Positions 7,578 through 16,284 of a stretch of DNA of 64,000 bases are shown here, piece by piece. A program made the position numbers and the translations under genes. The notes under the pieces were generated by a model. It worked only from the letters and a program-made list of their open reading frames with translations. It was not told the origin of the DNA and ran no database searches. Positions within the stretch are counted from its first letter, which is position 1. Each line of letters begins with the position of its first letter. Source of the stretch: JBCBDX01 sp038529265 (lineage in GTDB: Bacteria > Pseudomonadota > Alphaproteobacteria > Rhizobiales > Rhizobiaceae); NCBI GenBank assembly GCA_038529265.1, contig JBCBDX010000003.1:313973-377972 (forward strand), written 5' to 3'.

Positions 7578-8672
7578 ATGTCCATCACAGTGAAAGCGGC
7601 AGTGTGCCGCCGGTTCGGAGCGCCATTGACCATTGAAGATGTCACTCTGTCTGCGCCTGGCGCAGGTGAGGTCATGATCCGGCTCAAGGCGTGCGGCATT
7701 TGCCATTCTGACATTACTTTTGCTGAAGGTGGTTGGGGTGGCGATTTGCCCATGGTGCTTGGCCACGAGGCTGCAGGCATAGTTGAAGCCGTTGGCTCCG
7801 GCGTCAGCCAATATCAGGTTGGTGACCGCGTCATCGCCACTTTGGTGCGGGCCTGCCACAGATGCCACTATTGCCAACGCGATGATGAATTCATGTGTGA
7901 AGAGGTGTTTCCGCTCGATGAGCAAACGCCGCTCCATGATGTCAGTGGCCAAGCGCTCACACACGCGATGCGCACTGGCGCATTTGCCGAAGCCATTGTG
8001 GTGGAGCAAAGTCAGATTAGCCCACTGCCGGACGATGTGAGCTTTGAGATTGGTAGCCTCGTTGCTTGCGGTGTGCTGACTGGATTTGGTGCGGTGACCA
8101 ACACGGCCCAATTGCCCAAAGGAAGCCATGCTGTTGTTATCGGTTGCGGTGGCGTCGGCCTCAACACCGTTCAGGGTGCGCGACATGCTGGCGCCAAGAG
8201 CATAACGGCGATTGATCTTGATGATGGAAAGTTGGCAGTGGCGGCAGAATATGGTGCTACGCATACGGTCAATCCATCTTCGGCTGATGCGACTGAAGTC
8301 ATTCAGGCGGCTTCCGATGGCCGTTGGGCAGACTATGTTTTCATAACGGTAGGTTCGGGCGCTGCCATTGATGCAGCAACAGGGTATATTGGCAAGGGTG
8401 GTTGCGTCGTGATCGTTGGTATGCCGCACGCAGAAACGATGGCCAGCTATAATCCAGCTAGCTTTGCAGGCTGGTCGCAGAAGTTGATCGGTTCAAAAAT
8501 GGGTTCGGCCAAAATATCTCGCGATGTGCCGCACTTGTTTTCTCTTTACCAGCAAGGTGTCTTAAAACTTGATGACATGATTTCCGGGCGTTTCCGGCTG
8601 GAGGACATCAATGAGGCGATTGCATCAACCAAGTCTGGAAAAGCCCTGCGCAACGTCATCATTTTTGAATAG
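7578..8672 (+). CDS. Zinc-dependent alcohol dehydrogenase (MDR superfamily, class III-like)
   Basis: NAD(P)-dependent dehydrogenase of 364 residues. Catalytic zinc site: CGICHSD and GHEAAG near residues 35 and 65. Structural zinc site: four cysteines in CHRCHYCQRDDEFMC (C-x2-C-x2-C-x7-C). Nucleotide fold: VIGCGGVGLNTVQGARHAGA. The whole resembles the class III/mycothiol- or glutathione-type branch of zinc alcohol dehydrogenases, but substrate is not clear. Start ATG 7578 with AAGGTG about 11 bases before; the longer frame from 7539 lacks support. The enolase-superfamily gene follows after 9 bases, so the two probably act in one pathway on a sugar acid or polyol. Confidence 0.87.
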   Translation: MSITVKAAVCRRFGAPLTIEDVTLSAPGAGEVMIRLKACGICHSDITFAEGGWGGDLPMVLGHEAAGIVEAVGSGVSQYQVGDRVIATLVRACHRCHYCQRDDEFMCEEVFPLDEQTPLHDVSGQALTHAMRTGAFAEAIVVEQSQISPLPDDVSFEIGSLVACGVLTGFGAVTNTAQLPKGSHAVVIGCGGVGLNTVQGARHAGAKSITAIDLDDGKLAVAAEYGATHTVNPSSADATEVIQAASDGRWADYVFITVGSGAAIDAATGYIGKGGCVVIVGMPHAETMASYNPASFAGWSQKLIGSKMGSAKISRDVPHLFSLYQQGVLKLDDMISGRFRLEDINEAIASTKSGKALRNVIIFE

Positions 8673-8681
8673 GTTTGGCAG

Positions 8682-9896
8682 ATGAAGATTGCCTCAGTTG
8701 AAACGATTGTTGCCGGCACACCGCATGGTACGCCCGGCGGGCGCTATTTCATTTTCGTCAAACTGATGAGCGATGATTGCATTGTCGGCTGGGGCGAAGC
8801 TTACAACGCCGCTTTCGGTCCGCACGCTACTGCGAAGATGATTGAAGACGTCGCCGAGCGCCACTTGATCGGTCATGACCCGCGTGATGTGGAAGCGTTT
8901 TTTCGGCGCTGTTACTCTTCAGGTTTCACACAACGTCCCGATGTGTCGATGATGGGCTGCTATAGCGCGCTGGAGATTGCGTGTTGGGATATCGTTGGCA
9001 AAGCGTTGGATACACCGGTGCACAAGCTCTTGGGCGGTGCAGTACAAAACCGCCTCCGGTCATACACCTACCTCTACCCAGCAGAGGGGTCGATCTATCC
9101 GTCAGAAACAAGCGGCCGAAACGTCTACAATGATCCGGATCTGGCCGCGGAAAACGCGTTAAAATGGGTGGATCAGGGGTTCACGGCAATCAAGTTTGAT
9201 CCCGCCGGCCCATACACCATCTACGACCCGCATCAACCAACTCTAATCGATGTTGAACGATCTACTGCGATGGTCAAAGCGGTTCGTGAAGCTGTCGGAA
9301 CGCGTGCCGATATCCTGTTCGGGACGCATGGCCAGTTTACCCCCTCGGGTGCTGCACGAATGGCGAAAGCCATAGAGCCTTACGACCCGCTTTGGCTTGA
9401 AGAGCCGTGCCCGCCCGATGTCCCGACATCGATGGCGACGATTGCTTCCAGGACATCAATCCCGATTGCAACTGGCGAACGGCTGGCGACCAAGTACGAG
9501 TTTCACCAAGTGCTGTCCAATGGTGGCGCGCAGATCATACAGCCCAATCTTGGTCGTTCCGGCGGTTTTCTTGAAACCAAAAAGATCGCGGCGCTGGCAG
9601 AAGTCTATCACACCCAAGTTGCGCCGCACTGCTATTGTGGCCCCATCGTTGCTGCCGCCAATATCCAGCTGGCCGCCACTTTGCCTAATTTCCTGATCTT
9701 GGAGTCCATCAAGGAATGGGATGGCTTTCATGCCGAGTTGTTGACACATCCCCTCCAGTTCTCGGATGGATATACTTTGGTGCCCGATGCTCCCGGCCTT
9801 GGCGTCGAACTCAATGAGGACGTTGCGCGCGCGCACCCCTACCATGGAACAGAGCTTCATCTTGGAATGGAAGACCGGATGGTCTTGCCGGATTAG
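8682..9896 (+). CDS. Mandelate racemase/muconate lactonizing enzyme (enolase superfamily), sugar-acid dehydratase-like
   Basis: Enzyme of 404 residues with the enolase-superfamily capping domain and TIM barrel. Barrel landmarks: AIKFDPAGPYTIYDP (second strand), LFGTHGQFTPSGAARM (third), DPLWLEEPCPPD (metal-binding Glu), IATGERLATKYEF (metal-binding Glu of the fifth strand region) and VAPHCYCGPIVAAANIQ (His). The ERLATKYEF and late-His pattern fits dehydratases or cycloisomerases of aldonic or anhydro-sugar acids better than racemases. No exact substrate can be given. It sits directly after a zinc alcohol dehydrogenase; the pair may oxidise and then dehydrate a sugar. Confidence 0.85.
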   Translation: MKIASVETIVAGTPHGTPGGRYFIFVKLMSDDCIVGWGEAYNAAFGPHATAKMIEDVAERHLIGHDPRDVEAFFRRCYSSGFTQRPDVSMMGCYSALEIACWDIVGKALDTPVHKLLGGAVQNRLRSYTYLYPAEGSIYPSETSGRNVYNDPDLAAENALKWVDQGFTAIKFDPAGPYTIYDPHQPTLIDVERSTAMVKAVREAVGTRADILFGTHGQFTPSGAARMAKAIEPYDPLWLEEPCPPDVPTSMATIASRTSIPIATGERLATKYEFHQVLSNGGAQIIQPNLGRSGGFLETKKIAALAEVYHTQVAPHCYCGPIVAAANIQLAATLPNFLILESIKEWDGFHAELLTHPLQFSDGYTLVPDAPGLGVELNEDVARAHPYHGTELHLGMEDRMVLPD

Positions 9897-9986
9897 GCGG
9901 ACAGAGCACGCCCCGGGGGAAGGCGCACCCTGTCCTAATGACCTGCATTCACCAGTCAGGCCATCTATCTGATGACCCGTTCAGGG

Positions 9987-10238
9987 CTACTCGCTCTTGG
10001 TGACGGAAATAAGGTTTGAGGTTCCGTCTTCGAAGACGACCAAGATGCTGTCTCCGGCAACAAGGCCATCCAAGCTGACACTTTCTTCGACTTGCCATTC
10101 GGAGCCATCGGTGAGTGTGATGGTGCGGTTGTCGAGATCGATTGTTTCGATGACGCCTTGGCCTTCACCTGCAAAGGCCAGGATAGTTGATCCTATTAGC
10201 GTGGCACCTGCCAGCATCGATGATAAAATCAGTCTCAT
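9987..10238 (-). CDS. DUF1344-family small secreted protein
   Basis: Small exported protein of 83 residues. A signal peptide (MRLILSSMLAGATLIGSTILAFA, cleavage near Ala23) is followed by about 60 residues with repeated short strands: GVIETIDLDNRTITLTDGSEWQV and GLVAGDSILVVFEDGT. This is the DUF1344 pattern, widespread in Rhizobiales and of unknown function; the strands suggest a small beta-barrel. ATG 10238 has GAAGGAG at 7 bases. It stands alone, convergent with the enolase-superfamily gene. Confidence 0.8.
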   Translation of the reverse strand: MRLILSSMLAGATLIGSTILAFAGEGQGVIETIDLDNRTITLTDGSEWQVEESVSLDGLVAGDSILVVFEDGTSNLISVTKSE

Positions 10239-10641
10239 GGTTCTACTCCTTCATTAAACGGGCGCGGTTACTTTGCCCTTTCCGAGGAAAAGGCGTCGCC
10301 CGTCGATGACGGAAACTGAGATCGAGAGTGTCTAACCACAAATCACATCGAGTTATTACAAGCGGTAATTTCGATGTTGCATTTACGCCTTATTCCGAAC
10401 TTTGGAGCACTCATCAGTCTAGCAAATACAGCAGAAATTCAGGCTGTAGCGGCGCACAAAAGCGTGGCCTATCAGTAGCCGATTGCAGTCAGTCCTGATC
10501 ACAAGTTCGATCACGAAATGCGTTGAAGCATGGCTTAAAGTTAGCTTCTTGTGTGTGTTGCAATGTGATTTCGCGCCTGGCGTTTAACGCTTCAATAACT
10601 GCCAAAAGCAGTGTTATCAGTCGCATTGGTCGCTTTTACGC
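10239..10641. other. Intergenic region without a supported gene
   Basis: About 400 bases between the divergently placed DUF1344 and EAL-domain genes. I see no reading frame with a credible ribosome site, no tRNA-like fold and no long inverted repeat. It must hold the promoters of both flanking genes, but no convincing -35/-10 pair could be assigned by eye. Confidence 0.5.
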
Positions 10642-12318
10642 GTGCTTAAGAAGCGTGCGTCAGTTTCCGCTGAGCAGCAGGGGACGAGATTGCGTCAGCT
10701 ATTCAAACTCGGCATAACGATTGTTTTGGCGACAGCTATTTTGGCTGTGGTTGCCTTTGCCTATCGTCAAGCGATCTATGCTTCCAAGGTTTCAACTGTC
10801 GCGCATTCGGCTGATGCCGCAGTTCAGCTTCTCAATGGTTCTATTGCCGAAACGGTTTCCATCGTCGATCTTGTTCGCGCCAGAGGACAGGACGAGTGCG
10901 CGTTAGCAACTGGTGGCGTGCTGGATGAGCTTGTTTTCCTTGTAACGCAGCTGAAAGCAATTGTCATTGCAGATGAGGGCGCCACCTGTTCTTCGTCAGG
11001 CTATGGAGCCGCAAAACTGTCTTCTGATTTGGCGATGGGAGAGGCGCAATACAGCCACGCCAACTCAATCATGTTGCGTCCGCTGTCTGGCGATTATTCC
11101 GGTATGGGCGTTTCGCGGATGGTTGATGCAGACGCTGCTGATGTCGTTGCGTTAATTAACGCCAACACATTTGTTTCCGCCACAATTGATCCTGATGTTT
11201 TGCATGGTGCCAGCGCAGCTTTTGAACTCGACAGTGGTGACGTTATCGTTGCAACACCCGGTTTTGATCGGGGGCAGGATATGTCCCAGCAGCGAGAGTT
11301 CGTCGTTCGCTCGTCGCTTTACCCGTTTTCCTACCGCTTGCGCGTGCCATCGACATATCTTGATGGCGACATGCTGGCGCTCGGGCCTTGGGTGCCAATC
11401 CTTGTGACGATTATATGTGTGCTTGCCAGCTATCTTGTCACCATCCGCTTTATCATGCCGGATCGCCCGTCCGACATCATCAAGCGCGCAATCGATGCTG
11501 GAGAGATACAGCCATACTTTCAACCAATCGTTGATTTGAACAGCGGACAAATCGAGAGCTTTGAAGTCTTGTCTCGATGGGTGAAGCACAGTGGGCATGT
11601 TGTCGGTCCATCTGAGTTCATTGCGGAAGTAGAACGCTATGATCTGTCACCGTTCCTGTTGCGCTCGCTTGTGCAGCAGACCGGCGCTTCCATGGTAAAG
11701 CTCATGGATCGTTTTCCGTTTCTACGTTTTGCCTTCAACGTTGCTCCTGATGCTTTCACCAAACCCGATTTCGTGGTGGGCCTGAAGGACATGTTGGACA
11801 ACGCGGGTATCCCCGGAGACCGGGTGATCATTGAAGTAACCGAACGCCAGGAGATACCCGATGTGACCCGCGCCCATGCGGCAACCGTTGAATTGCAAGC
11901 GCTGGGTATTCAAGTGGGCATCGATGATGTCGGCACTGGACACAATGGGCTTTCTACCATCACTGCCATTGCGCCCAACGAAATCAAGATCGACAAATAT
12001 TTCATTGATGGATTGCCGGACAATCAGCGTGCCCTGTCCATGGTTCGCATGCTTGTGCGCACGGCACACAGCCTTGGCATGAAGACAGTTGCAGAAGGCA
12101 TTGAGAACCATGAGCAGATCGAGGCGCTGATGGCGCTGAAAGTAGACTATGCCCAAGGGTTCCATATCGCAAAGCCGTTGCCAGCCGATGCCGCGATTGG
12201 TCTTTTCTGCCAGCAGCAGGATCATCTGACGAGTTTTTCTGCACATCGGTCCTGGCTTACAACCACTGACCAAGGCTCGACTGACATGTTGCCGCAAGTG
12301 ACGGCAAATGCTGCTTAA
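10642..12318 (+). CDS. CSS-motif sensor EAL-domain c-di-GMP phosphodiesterase
   Basis: Inner-membrane enzyme of 558 residues that hydrolyses cyclic di-GMP. Order: helix at about 22-41, periplasmic domain with Cys86 and the CSS motif (GATCSSSG, Cys116), second helix at about 245-265, cytoplasmic EAL domain from about 275. The CSS domain of this family senses envelope redox state through a disulfide (family knowledge). The EAL signature reads EVLSRW, a tolerated variant; the other catalytic sites are intact: NVAPDAF, IEVTER, IDDVGTG, IKIDKYFIDGL, VAEGIE and DYAQGF. So activity is likely. The start is unclear: GTG 10642 has no good ribosome site, and a TTG at 10690 is preceded by GGGGA; either leaves the first helix intact. 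Confidence 0.85.
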   Translation: MLKKRASVSAEQQGTRLRQLFKLGITIVLATAILAVVAFAYRQAIYASKVSTVAHSADAAVQLLNGSIAETVSIVDLVRARGQDECALATGGVLDELVFLVTQLKAIVIADEGATCSSSGYGAAKLSSDLAMGEAQYSHANSIMLRPLSGDYSGMGVSRMVDADAADVVALINANTFVSATIDPDVLHGASAAFELDSGDVIVATPGFDRGQDMSQQREFVVRSSLYPFSYRLRVPSTYLDGDMLALGPWVPILVTIICVLASYLVTIRFIMPDRPSDIIKRAIDAGEIQPYFQPIVDLNSGQIESFEVLSRWVKHSGHVVGPSEFIAEVERYDLSPFLLRSLVQQTGASMVKLMDRFPFLRFAFNVAPDAFTKPDFVVGLKDMLDNAGIPGDRVIIEVTERQEIPDVTRAHAATVELQALGIQVGIDDVGTGHNGLSTITAIAPNEIKIDKYFIDGLPDNQRALSMVRMLVRTAHSLGMKTVAEGIENHEQIEALMALKVDYAQGFHIAKPLPADAAIGLFCQQQDHLTSFSAHRSWLTTTDQGSTDMLPQVTANAA

Positions 12319-12391
12319 TCTCGCTTAAAGCCCTTAAATTGCGATGGTAAGACCCCATATCCGACAAACCGGGTTAACAGGGCTTTATTGA

Positions 12392-13477
12392 ATGCGAACG
12401 TCTTCAGTCGCTAGGCTATTGTGCTTATTAATTGCCGCAGTTGTGATCATTGCCACCTACGTCGTGCCGTCGCAGGCAAACCAGTTTAAACGAATACGGG
12501 ACGTAAATGTCTCGTGTAACAATGCGCTGCGTTGCGATCTTTACATCGTTAATCCTGCGGTTTCGCTTTACACAATTGGTCTGCGCCGTTCTGCAGCAGC
12601 GGAAGGGCAGGTTTCGCTGTTTTTGACTATGCGTGAGGCACTTGCGGCCAGCTCTGAATTGGACATCTCAATCGATGGTTCTGCGGTCGTAACATTGCCG
12701 GTCAGTGATTTGCGCTATCGGGCAGCGAGCGGAGAATATTCGCTGCCTGCAGGGCCAGCTGTCGAACAGTTTATTGCTGCTGCTGCGCCGGGGCGTGAAA
12801 TGCGGGTTACCTATCGCACCAGCCGCGGGCAGACCACGGCAACCTATTCCCTTTCCGGCTTTATCGCCGGGGTCATCTTTATGGATGAAGCACAGGGTCG
12901 AATTGGCGATGCTGATGCCTTGCAATTGGCCTTGGATGGTATTGGGGCCGGTGGCGTCGGTGATGGAGCGTCGACGATCACATGGCGTCGATTGAACCGC
13001 GTGCCCGGTGGCCTGGTTACCTACTACAATTTTGAAGATCGGCTTTGCGGCCAAATGGACACGACGCTCGCTTCACGGATAGGCGGTTTTGAATTGCAGA
13101 TTTCGGAAGATCTCAGCTTTGCTGTTTTTCCGTGTACGCTGGGCGGTGCCTATAACCAGCCATTTGCGGTTTTTCAGCGCTCGGGCTCGGCTTACACACC
13201 CTATATGCTGCCCGTTATCAGCGACGGAAATCCGTCCGTTGTCTATCACGCCTTCAATCTGGAATGGGACGAAAGTGCGGGCGAACTAGTCTCATTTTTC
13301 AAAGGTCGTGGTGTCGGCGATTGCGGCGAAATTCGTCGCTGGTCTGTCCAGGGTGATGAGTTTGGCGGCAGTATCGCCCTGGTGTCGTCGCGTGTGAAGG
13401 ATACATGCGATGGTGATGCTGACCTCAACGCTCCTGCTTGGGTTTCAGTGTGGCCGAACGACGTCTCAATTCAGTGA
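12392..13477 (+). CDS. DUF1176-like secreted protein
   Basis: Exported protein of 361 residues. A signal peptide (LLCLLIAAVVIIATYVVPSQA) precedes a domain that begins with FKRIRDVNVSCNNALRCDLYI and ends with SFFKGRGVGDCGEIRRWSVQGDEF and a late Cys (VKDTCDGD). These Cys positions and the GRGVGDCG...W segment match DUF1176 proteins, whose function is unknown. Six cysteines in the mature part suggest three disulfides. The end overlaps the GTG of the following broken HD gene by four bases, so the two were once translated together. Confidence 0.75.
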   Translation: MRTSSVARLLCLLIAAVVIIATYVVPSQANQFKRIRDVNVSCNNALRCDLYIVNPAVSLYTIGLRRSAAAEGQVSLFLTMREALAASSELDISIDGSAVVTLPVSDLRYRAASGEYSLPAGPAVEQFIAAAAPGREMRVTYRTSRGQTTATYSLSGFIAGVIFMDEAQGRIGDADALQLALDGIGAGGVGDGASTITWRRLNRVPGGLVTYYNFEDRLCGQMDTTLASRIGGFELQISEDLSFAVFPCTLGGAYNQPFAVFQRSGSAYTPYMLPVISDGNPSVVYHAFNLEWDESAGELVSFFKGRGVGDCGEIRRWSVQGDEFGGSIALVSSRVKDTCDGDADLNAPAWVSVWPNDVSIQ

Positions 13478-14055
13478 CGCACGAACAGCTGAAAGAGCGA
13501 TTTGCGTTTATCCGTGAGGCCTAACGCCTCAAGGATACATTAAGGTCCGGTTATACTTCGAAAGGCGCTCGTGAAAGTACGGCCGAACATACCTGGCGTG
13601 TATGCCTTTTCGCATTGACGTTTTCTGATCTGCTGGATGGGATCAATCTGGAACGGTTGCTGAGCCTTCTAATCGTGCATGATCTTGGAGAGGTTTATGT
13701 GGGTGACGTACCAGCGATTTATCAAGTGACAGGCGATGGCCGTGAAGTTCGAGAACGCGAAGACTTTGAGAAGTTGACGTCAAATCTGCCTGAAGGCGTG
13801 CGTGACCAGCTCCGCTCATTGTTTGATGAGTATGCCGCCGGCGAAACTGTAGAGGCCAGATTGGCGAAGGGTTTCGACAAGCTTGAGACCATTTTGCAGC
13901 ACACGCAGGGTCAAAATCCGTCAGATTTTGACTATGATTTCAACCTGACCTACGGGAAAACATGGACTGATGAAGTTCCGCTACTAAGTGCGTTACGTGT
14001 GATAATCGACGAAGCGACTGAGCGCCGTTCAAAAGGACTTGCCGGTTGGCCGTAG
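13474..14055 (+). pseudogene. HD-domain phosphohydrolase interrupted by an in-frame TAA
   Basis: Reading from GTG 13474 gives a full HD-family nucleotide-type hydrolase (193 residues) broken by TAA at 13522-13524, the 17th codon. Before the stop the frame reads VTHEQLKERFAFIREA; straight after it continues RLKDTLRSGYTSKGARESTAEHTWRV, which is the conserved N-terminal part of this family (usually with a Glu or similar where the stop lies, so a GAA to TAA change would explain it). The HD metal site is complete: AEHTW, IVHDLGE and FDKLET. No ATG lies between the stop and the catalytic histidine; a TTG at 13615 starts after it and would lose the first metal ligand. Probably a recent nonsense mutation or a sequencing error; the rest of the frame is undamaged. 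Confidence 0.78.
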
Positions 14056-14059
14056 ATGG

Positions 14060-14560
14060 TCACTTTGTCAGGATGCTGGTCCAATCCTTTAGTCTCTTGA
14101 GATTTGCACCCAGGTCGGAGTGACCGACTTGAGAGCGCGAATATGCCACCAAACCGGTTTTGCCATCTGCCATTGGCACGGCCCAAAATTGTGTTGTGTC
14201 TGGGAATTTCAACCAAGCAGTGCGCGTCACATATCGGATCGATCCACTGGCTGCATCATTGTTGACACTTTGGCGCGTGCCCTCCTGCGTCTCAATGTGC
14301 TTTGCCAGTCTTTCAAGAAGAACCGAGGGTTTTTCATCGAAGATCGGCAGATCACCGTCAGTCTTTATGGACGACGTGCAGGTGCCGGGCGTGCACAGAA
14401 GTGCATCATGGGGTCTTTCGGATCGGGTCAGTGTTGCGAGATCAAAGGGGCCGAGATCCGGGTTGCCGTATAGCTTTTGCCAAATGTTGGCCGGACCGAT
14501 GATGGCGATCAGTGCGCCGACAATAACTGCCGCCACTGCAATGGATGCGAGAAATGACAT
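14060..14560 (-). CDS. DUF1499-domain membrane-anchored protein
   Basis: Protein of 166 residues. An N-terminal helix (MSFLASIAVAAVIVGALIAIIG) anchors it, followed by a DUF1499 domain: PHDALLCTPGTCTSS, then GSIRYVTRTAWLKFPDTTQFWAV and VAYSRSQVGHSDLGANLKRLKDW, all typical. Function of the family is unknown. ATG 14560 has GAGG 7 bases before it and lies about 25 bases after the stop of the sugar dehydrogenase gene on the same strand. A longer frame from 14647 would overlap that gene. Confidence 0.82.
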   Translation of the reverse strand: MSFLASIAVAAVIVGALIAIIGPANIWQKLYGNPDLGPFDLATLTRSERPHDALLCTPGTCTSSIKTDGDLPIFDEKPSVLLERLAKHIETQEGTRQSVNNDAASGSIRYVTRTAWLKFPDTTQFWAVPMADGKTGLVAYSRSQVGHSDLGANLKRLKDWTSILTK

Positions 14561-14585
14561 GCGCAACCTCGGTTGTTTTTGTCTT

Positions 14586-15737
14586 TTAGCTGCCGTTCGC
14601 ACGGGTGATGTGAAGGATTTGGCCGGGATTGGCATCAATGGCAACATAAACTGAACCGTCCGATGCGATGTCTATATCTCGTATACGACCGAACTGGCCT
14701 GCAAACATTTGCTCTTCGCCAACGATTTGGCCGCTGCCATCACGCTCTAAGCGCGTCATGAGCTGACTGCGTAAGGCACCGACCAAAAGGTCGCCCTGCC
14801 ACTCCGGAAACATGTTGCCATCATAAACCGCCAAGCCTGATGGCGCGATAGAGGGGTCCCAATAATATTTGGGCTGTTCCAGCCCGGCTTTTTCTGTGCC
14901 CTCGCCAATGCGCTGTCCTGAATAATGACGACCATAGGAAATGACTGGCCAACCATAGTTGAGACCAGCTTCGGGTTGGTTGATCTCGTCGCCACCGCGT
15001 GCGCCGTGCTCAACTGTCCATAAAAGACCTGTTGCCGGGTCGATATCGGCGCCTTGAACATTACGGTGGCCCTTTGAGAAAAGTTCTGGCGCAGTGCCGT
15101 CTTGGCCAAGGAACGGATTGTCGCTTGGAATTGAGCCATCCTTGTTTATCCGAATAACAGCGCCAGCATGATCGGAAAAATCCTGGGAACGGGGGGCGTC
15201 GCCGCGATCGCCGGTGGTAATGAACAGTGTTCCGTCGGGCGCAAAGGCGATGCGGGAACCGAAATGGCGTCCGCCTCGAGACTTTCGGTTCATCGAAAAG
15301 ATGGTTTCGACATCGGTGAGGCGTGGTTGGCTTGTCTCCCAATCATTTAGAAGTCCACTGGCGACTGCCGTGCCCAGTCCGCGCATGCCTTGTTCCGAGT
15401 ATGAAAAGAAGATGCGTCTTGTGATGCCGAAGTCGGGATCAACAGCAACGTCCAATAATCCACCTTGTCCGTTGACTGCTATGCGGGGAAGGCCACCAAC
15501 CGGCTCTGACACTGCGCCTTGGTACAAAATGCGCATCGTGCCTTCACGTTCCGTGACAATCAGTTCGCCATTGGGCAGTGTGTCGACGCCCCAAGGATGC
15601 TCCAGGCCGTCTGCGACAGCAGCGACGTTGAGCGAAACGCCGCCATCAACGTTGACGGTAACAGGCTGGGCCAAGGCAAGGCCTGGCAGAGAAAGGGCGA
15701 GAAGAATTTGAAGTGCGTGGCGCTGCAAATTGGGCAT
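14586..15737 (-). CDS. PQQ-dependent sugar dehydrogenase (glucose/sorbosone dehydrogenase family)
   Basis: Secreted six-bladed beta-propeller of 383 residues, like the soluble aldose sugar dehydrogenase YliI. Signal peptide MPNLQRHALQILLALSLPGLALA. Landmarks: HPWGVDTLPNGELIVTEREG, RGGRHFGSRIAFAPDGTLFITTGDRGD (catalytic/PQQ region), GHRNVQGADIDPATGLLWTVEHG and GGDEINQPEAGLNYGWPVISYG. These are the PQQ- and calcium-binding blades of the family. It oxidises an aldose in the periplasm with PQQ; no PQQ synthesis genes are in the window, so cofactor supply is unknown. ATG 15737 with AAGGA about 7 bases upstream. Confidence 0.88.
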   Translation of the reverse strand: MPNLQRHALQILLALSLPGLALAQPVTVNVDGGVSLNVAAVADGLEHPWGVDTLPNGELIVTEREGTMRILYQGAVSEPVGGLPRIAVNGQGGLLDVAVDPDFGITRRIFFSYSEQGMRGLGTAVASGLLNDWETSQPRLTDVETIFSMNRKSRGGRHFGSRIAFAPDGTLFITTGDRGDAPRSQDFSDHAGAVIRINKDGSIPSDNPFLGQDGTAPELFSKGHRNVQGADIDPATGLLWTVEHGARGGDEINQPEAGLNYGWPVISYGRHYSGQRIGEGTEKAGLEQPKYYWDPSIAPSGLAVYDGNMFPEWQGDLLVGALRSQLMTRLERDGSGQIVGEEQMFAGQFGRIRDIDIASDGSVYVAIDANPGQILHITRANGS

Positions 15738-15851
15738 CGTGCGTCCTTGTTAGGGTGCTGGGTTCTGCCTTTGAAGATAGGTCCCACGTTTCCCGATTCC
15801 ACCGCAACGCAGACGGTTGATGTCGTAATCGCCGTTCACGCATTGGTGATT

Positions 15852-16175
15852 TCAGGGGCGAACCCGGCCTGCTGTCGCCAGATTTTGCTTGAGCGAATGG
15901 CCAAACACGGCAGCTGCTCCGACCATTACGACAAAGCCTACAGTCATAAGTGTTACACTCATGGGTCCACTGATCATCGAACTGGATTCTGGTGCAGCAA
16001 TCATGGTCGCCATTGCCAGGATTTCGCTGTCCGTCATCACGCCGACTGATGCAAAAGTGGGGATGCCGGCCAGCGTGATCAGGGTCGAGACAGCAAGTGT
16101 CAGCACCATTGCCAGTTTTATAAAGATGCTACCGGCACGGATTTCGGTACGTGTTTTGCCATGTTGGGGATACAT
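15852..16175 (-). CDS. Small hypothetical membrane protein
   Basis: Protein of 107 residues with two clear hydrophobic helices (IFIKLAMVLTLAVSTLITLAGI and SVTLMTVGFVVMVGAAAVFG) joined by a 35-residue loop rich in Ser, Met and Thr. No family recognised. ATG 16175 preferred to TTG 16202; neither has a strong ribosome site, so the gene is less certain. It is alone between the sugar dehydrogenase and the glutathione transferase genes, all on the same strand. Confidence 0.5.
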   Translation of the reverse strand: MYPQHGKTRTEIRAGSIFIKLAMVLTLAVSTLITLAGIPTFASVGVMTDSEILAMATMIAAPESSSMISGPMSVTLMTVGFVVMVGAAAVFGHSLKQNLATAGRVRP

Positions 16176-16284
16176 TGTGTCAGCCAAGCCCTTGATAACC
16201 AATATTACTATGTTGGCTCAATGGGGCGCTGATGCGGAAAGACTATGAAATTGGCGCGGTTATTTTGTGGCAGAAATGTGGCGG

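Noticed and set aside
7455..8429. 324-codon minus-strand frame opposite the alcohol dehydrogenase
   Set aside because: The plus strand encodes an intact zinc dehydrogenase with all motifs; the opposite frame has none.
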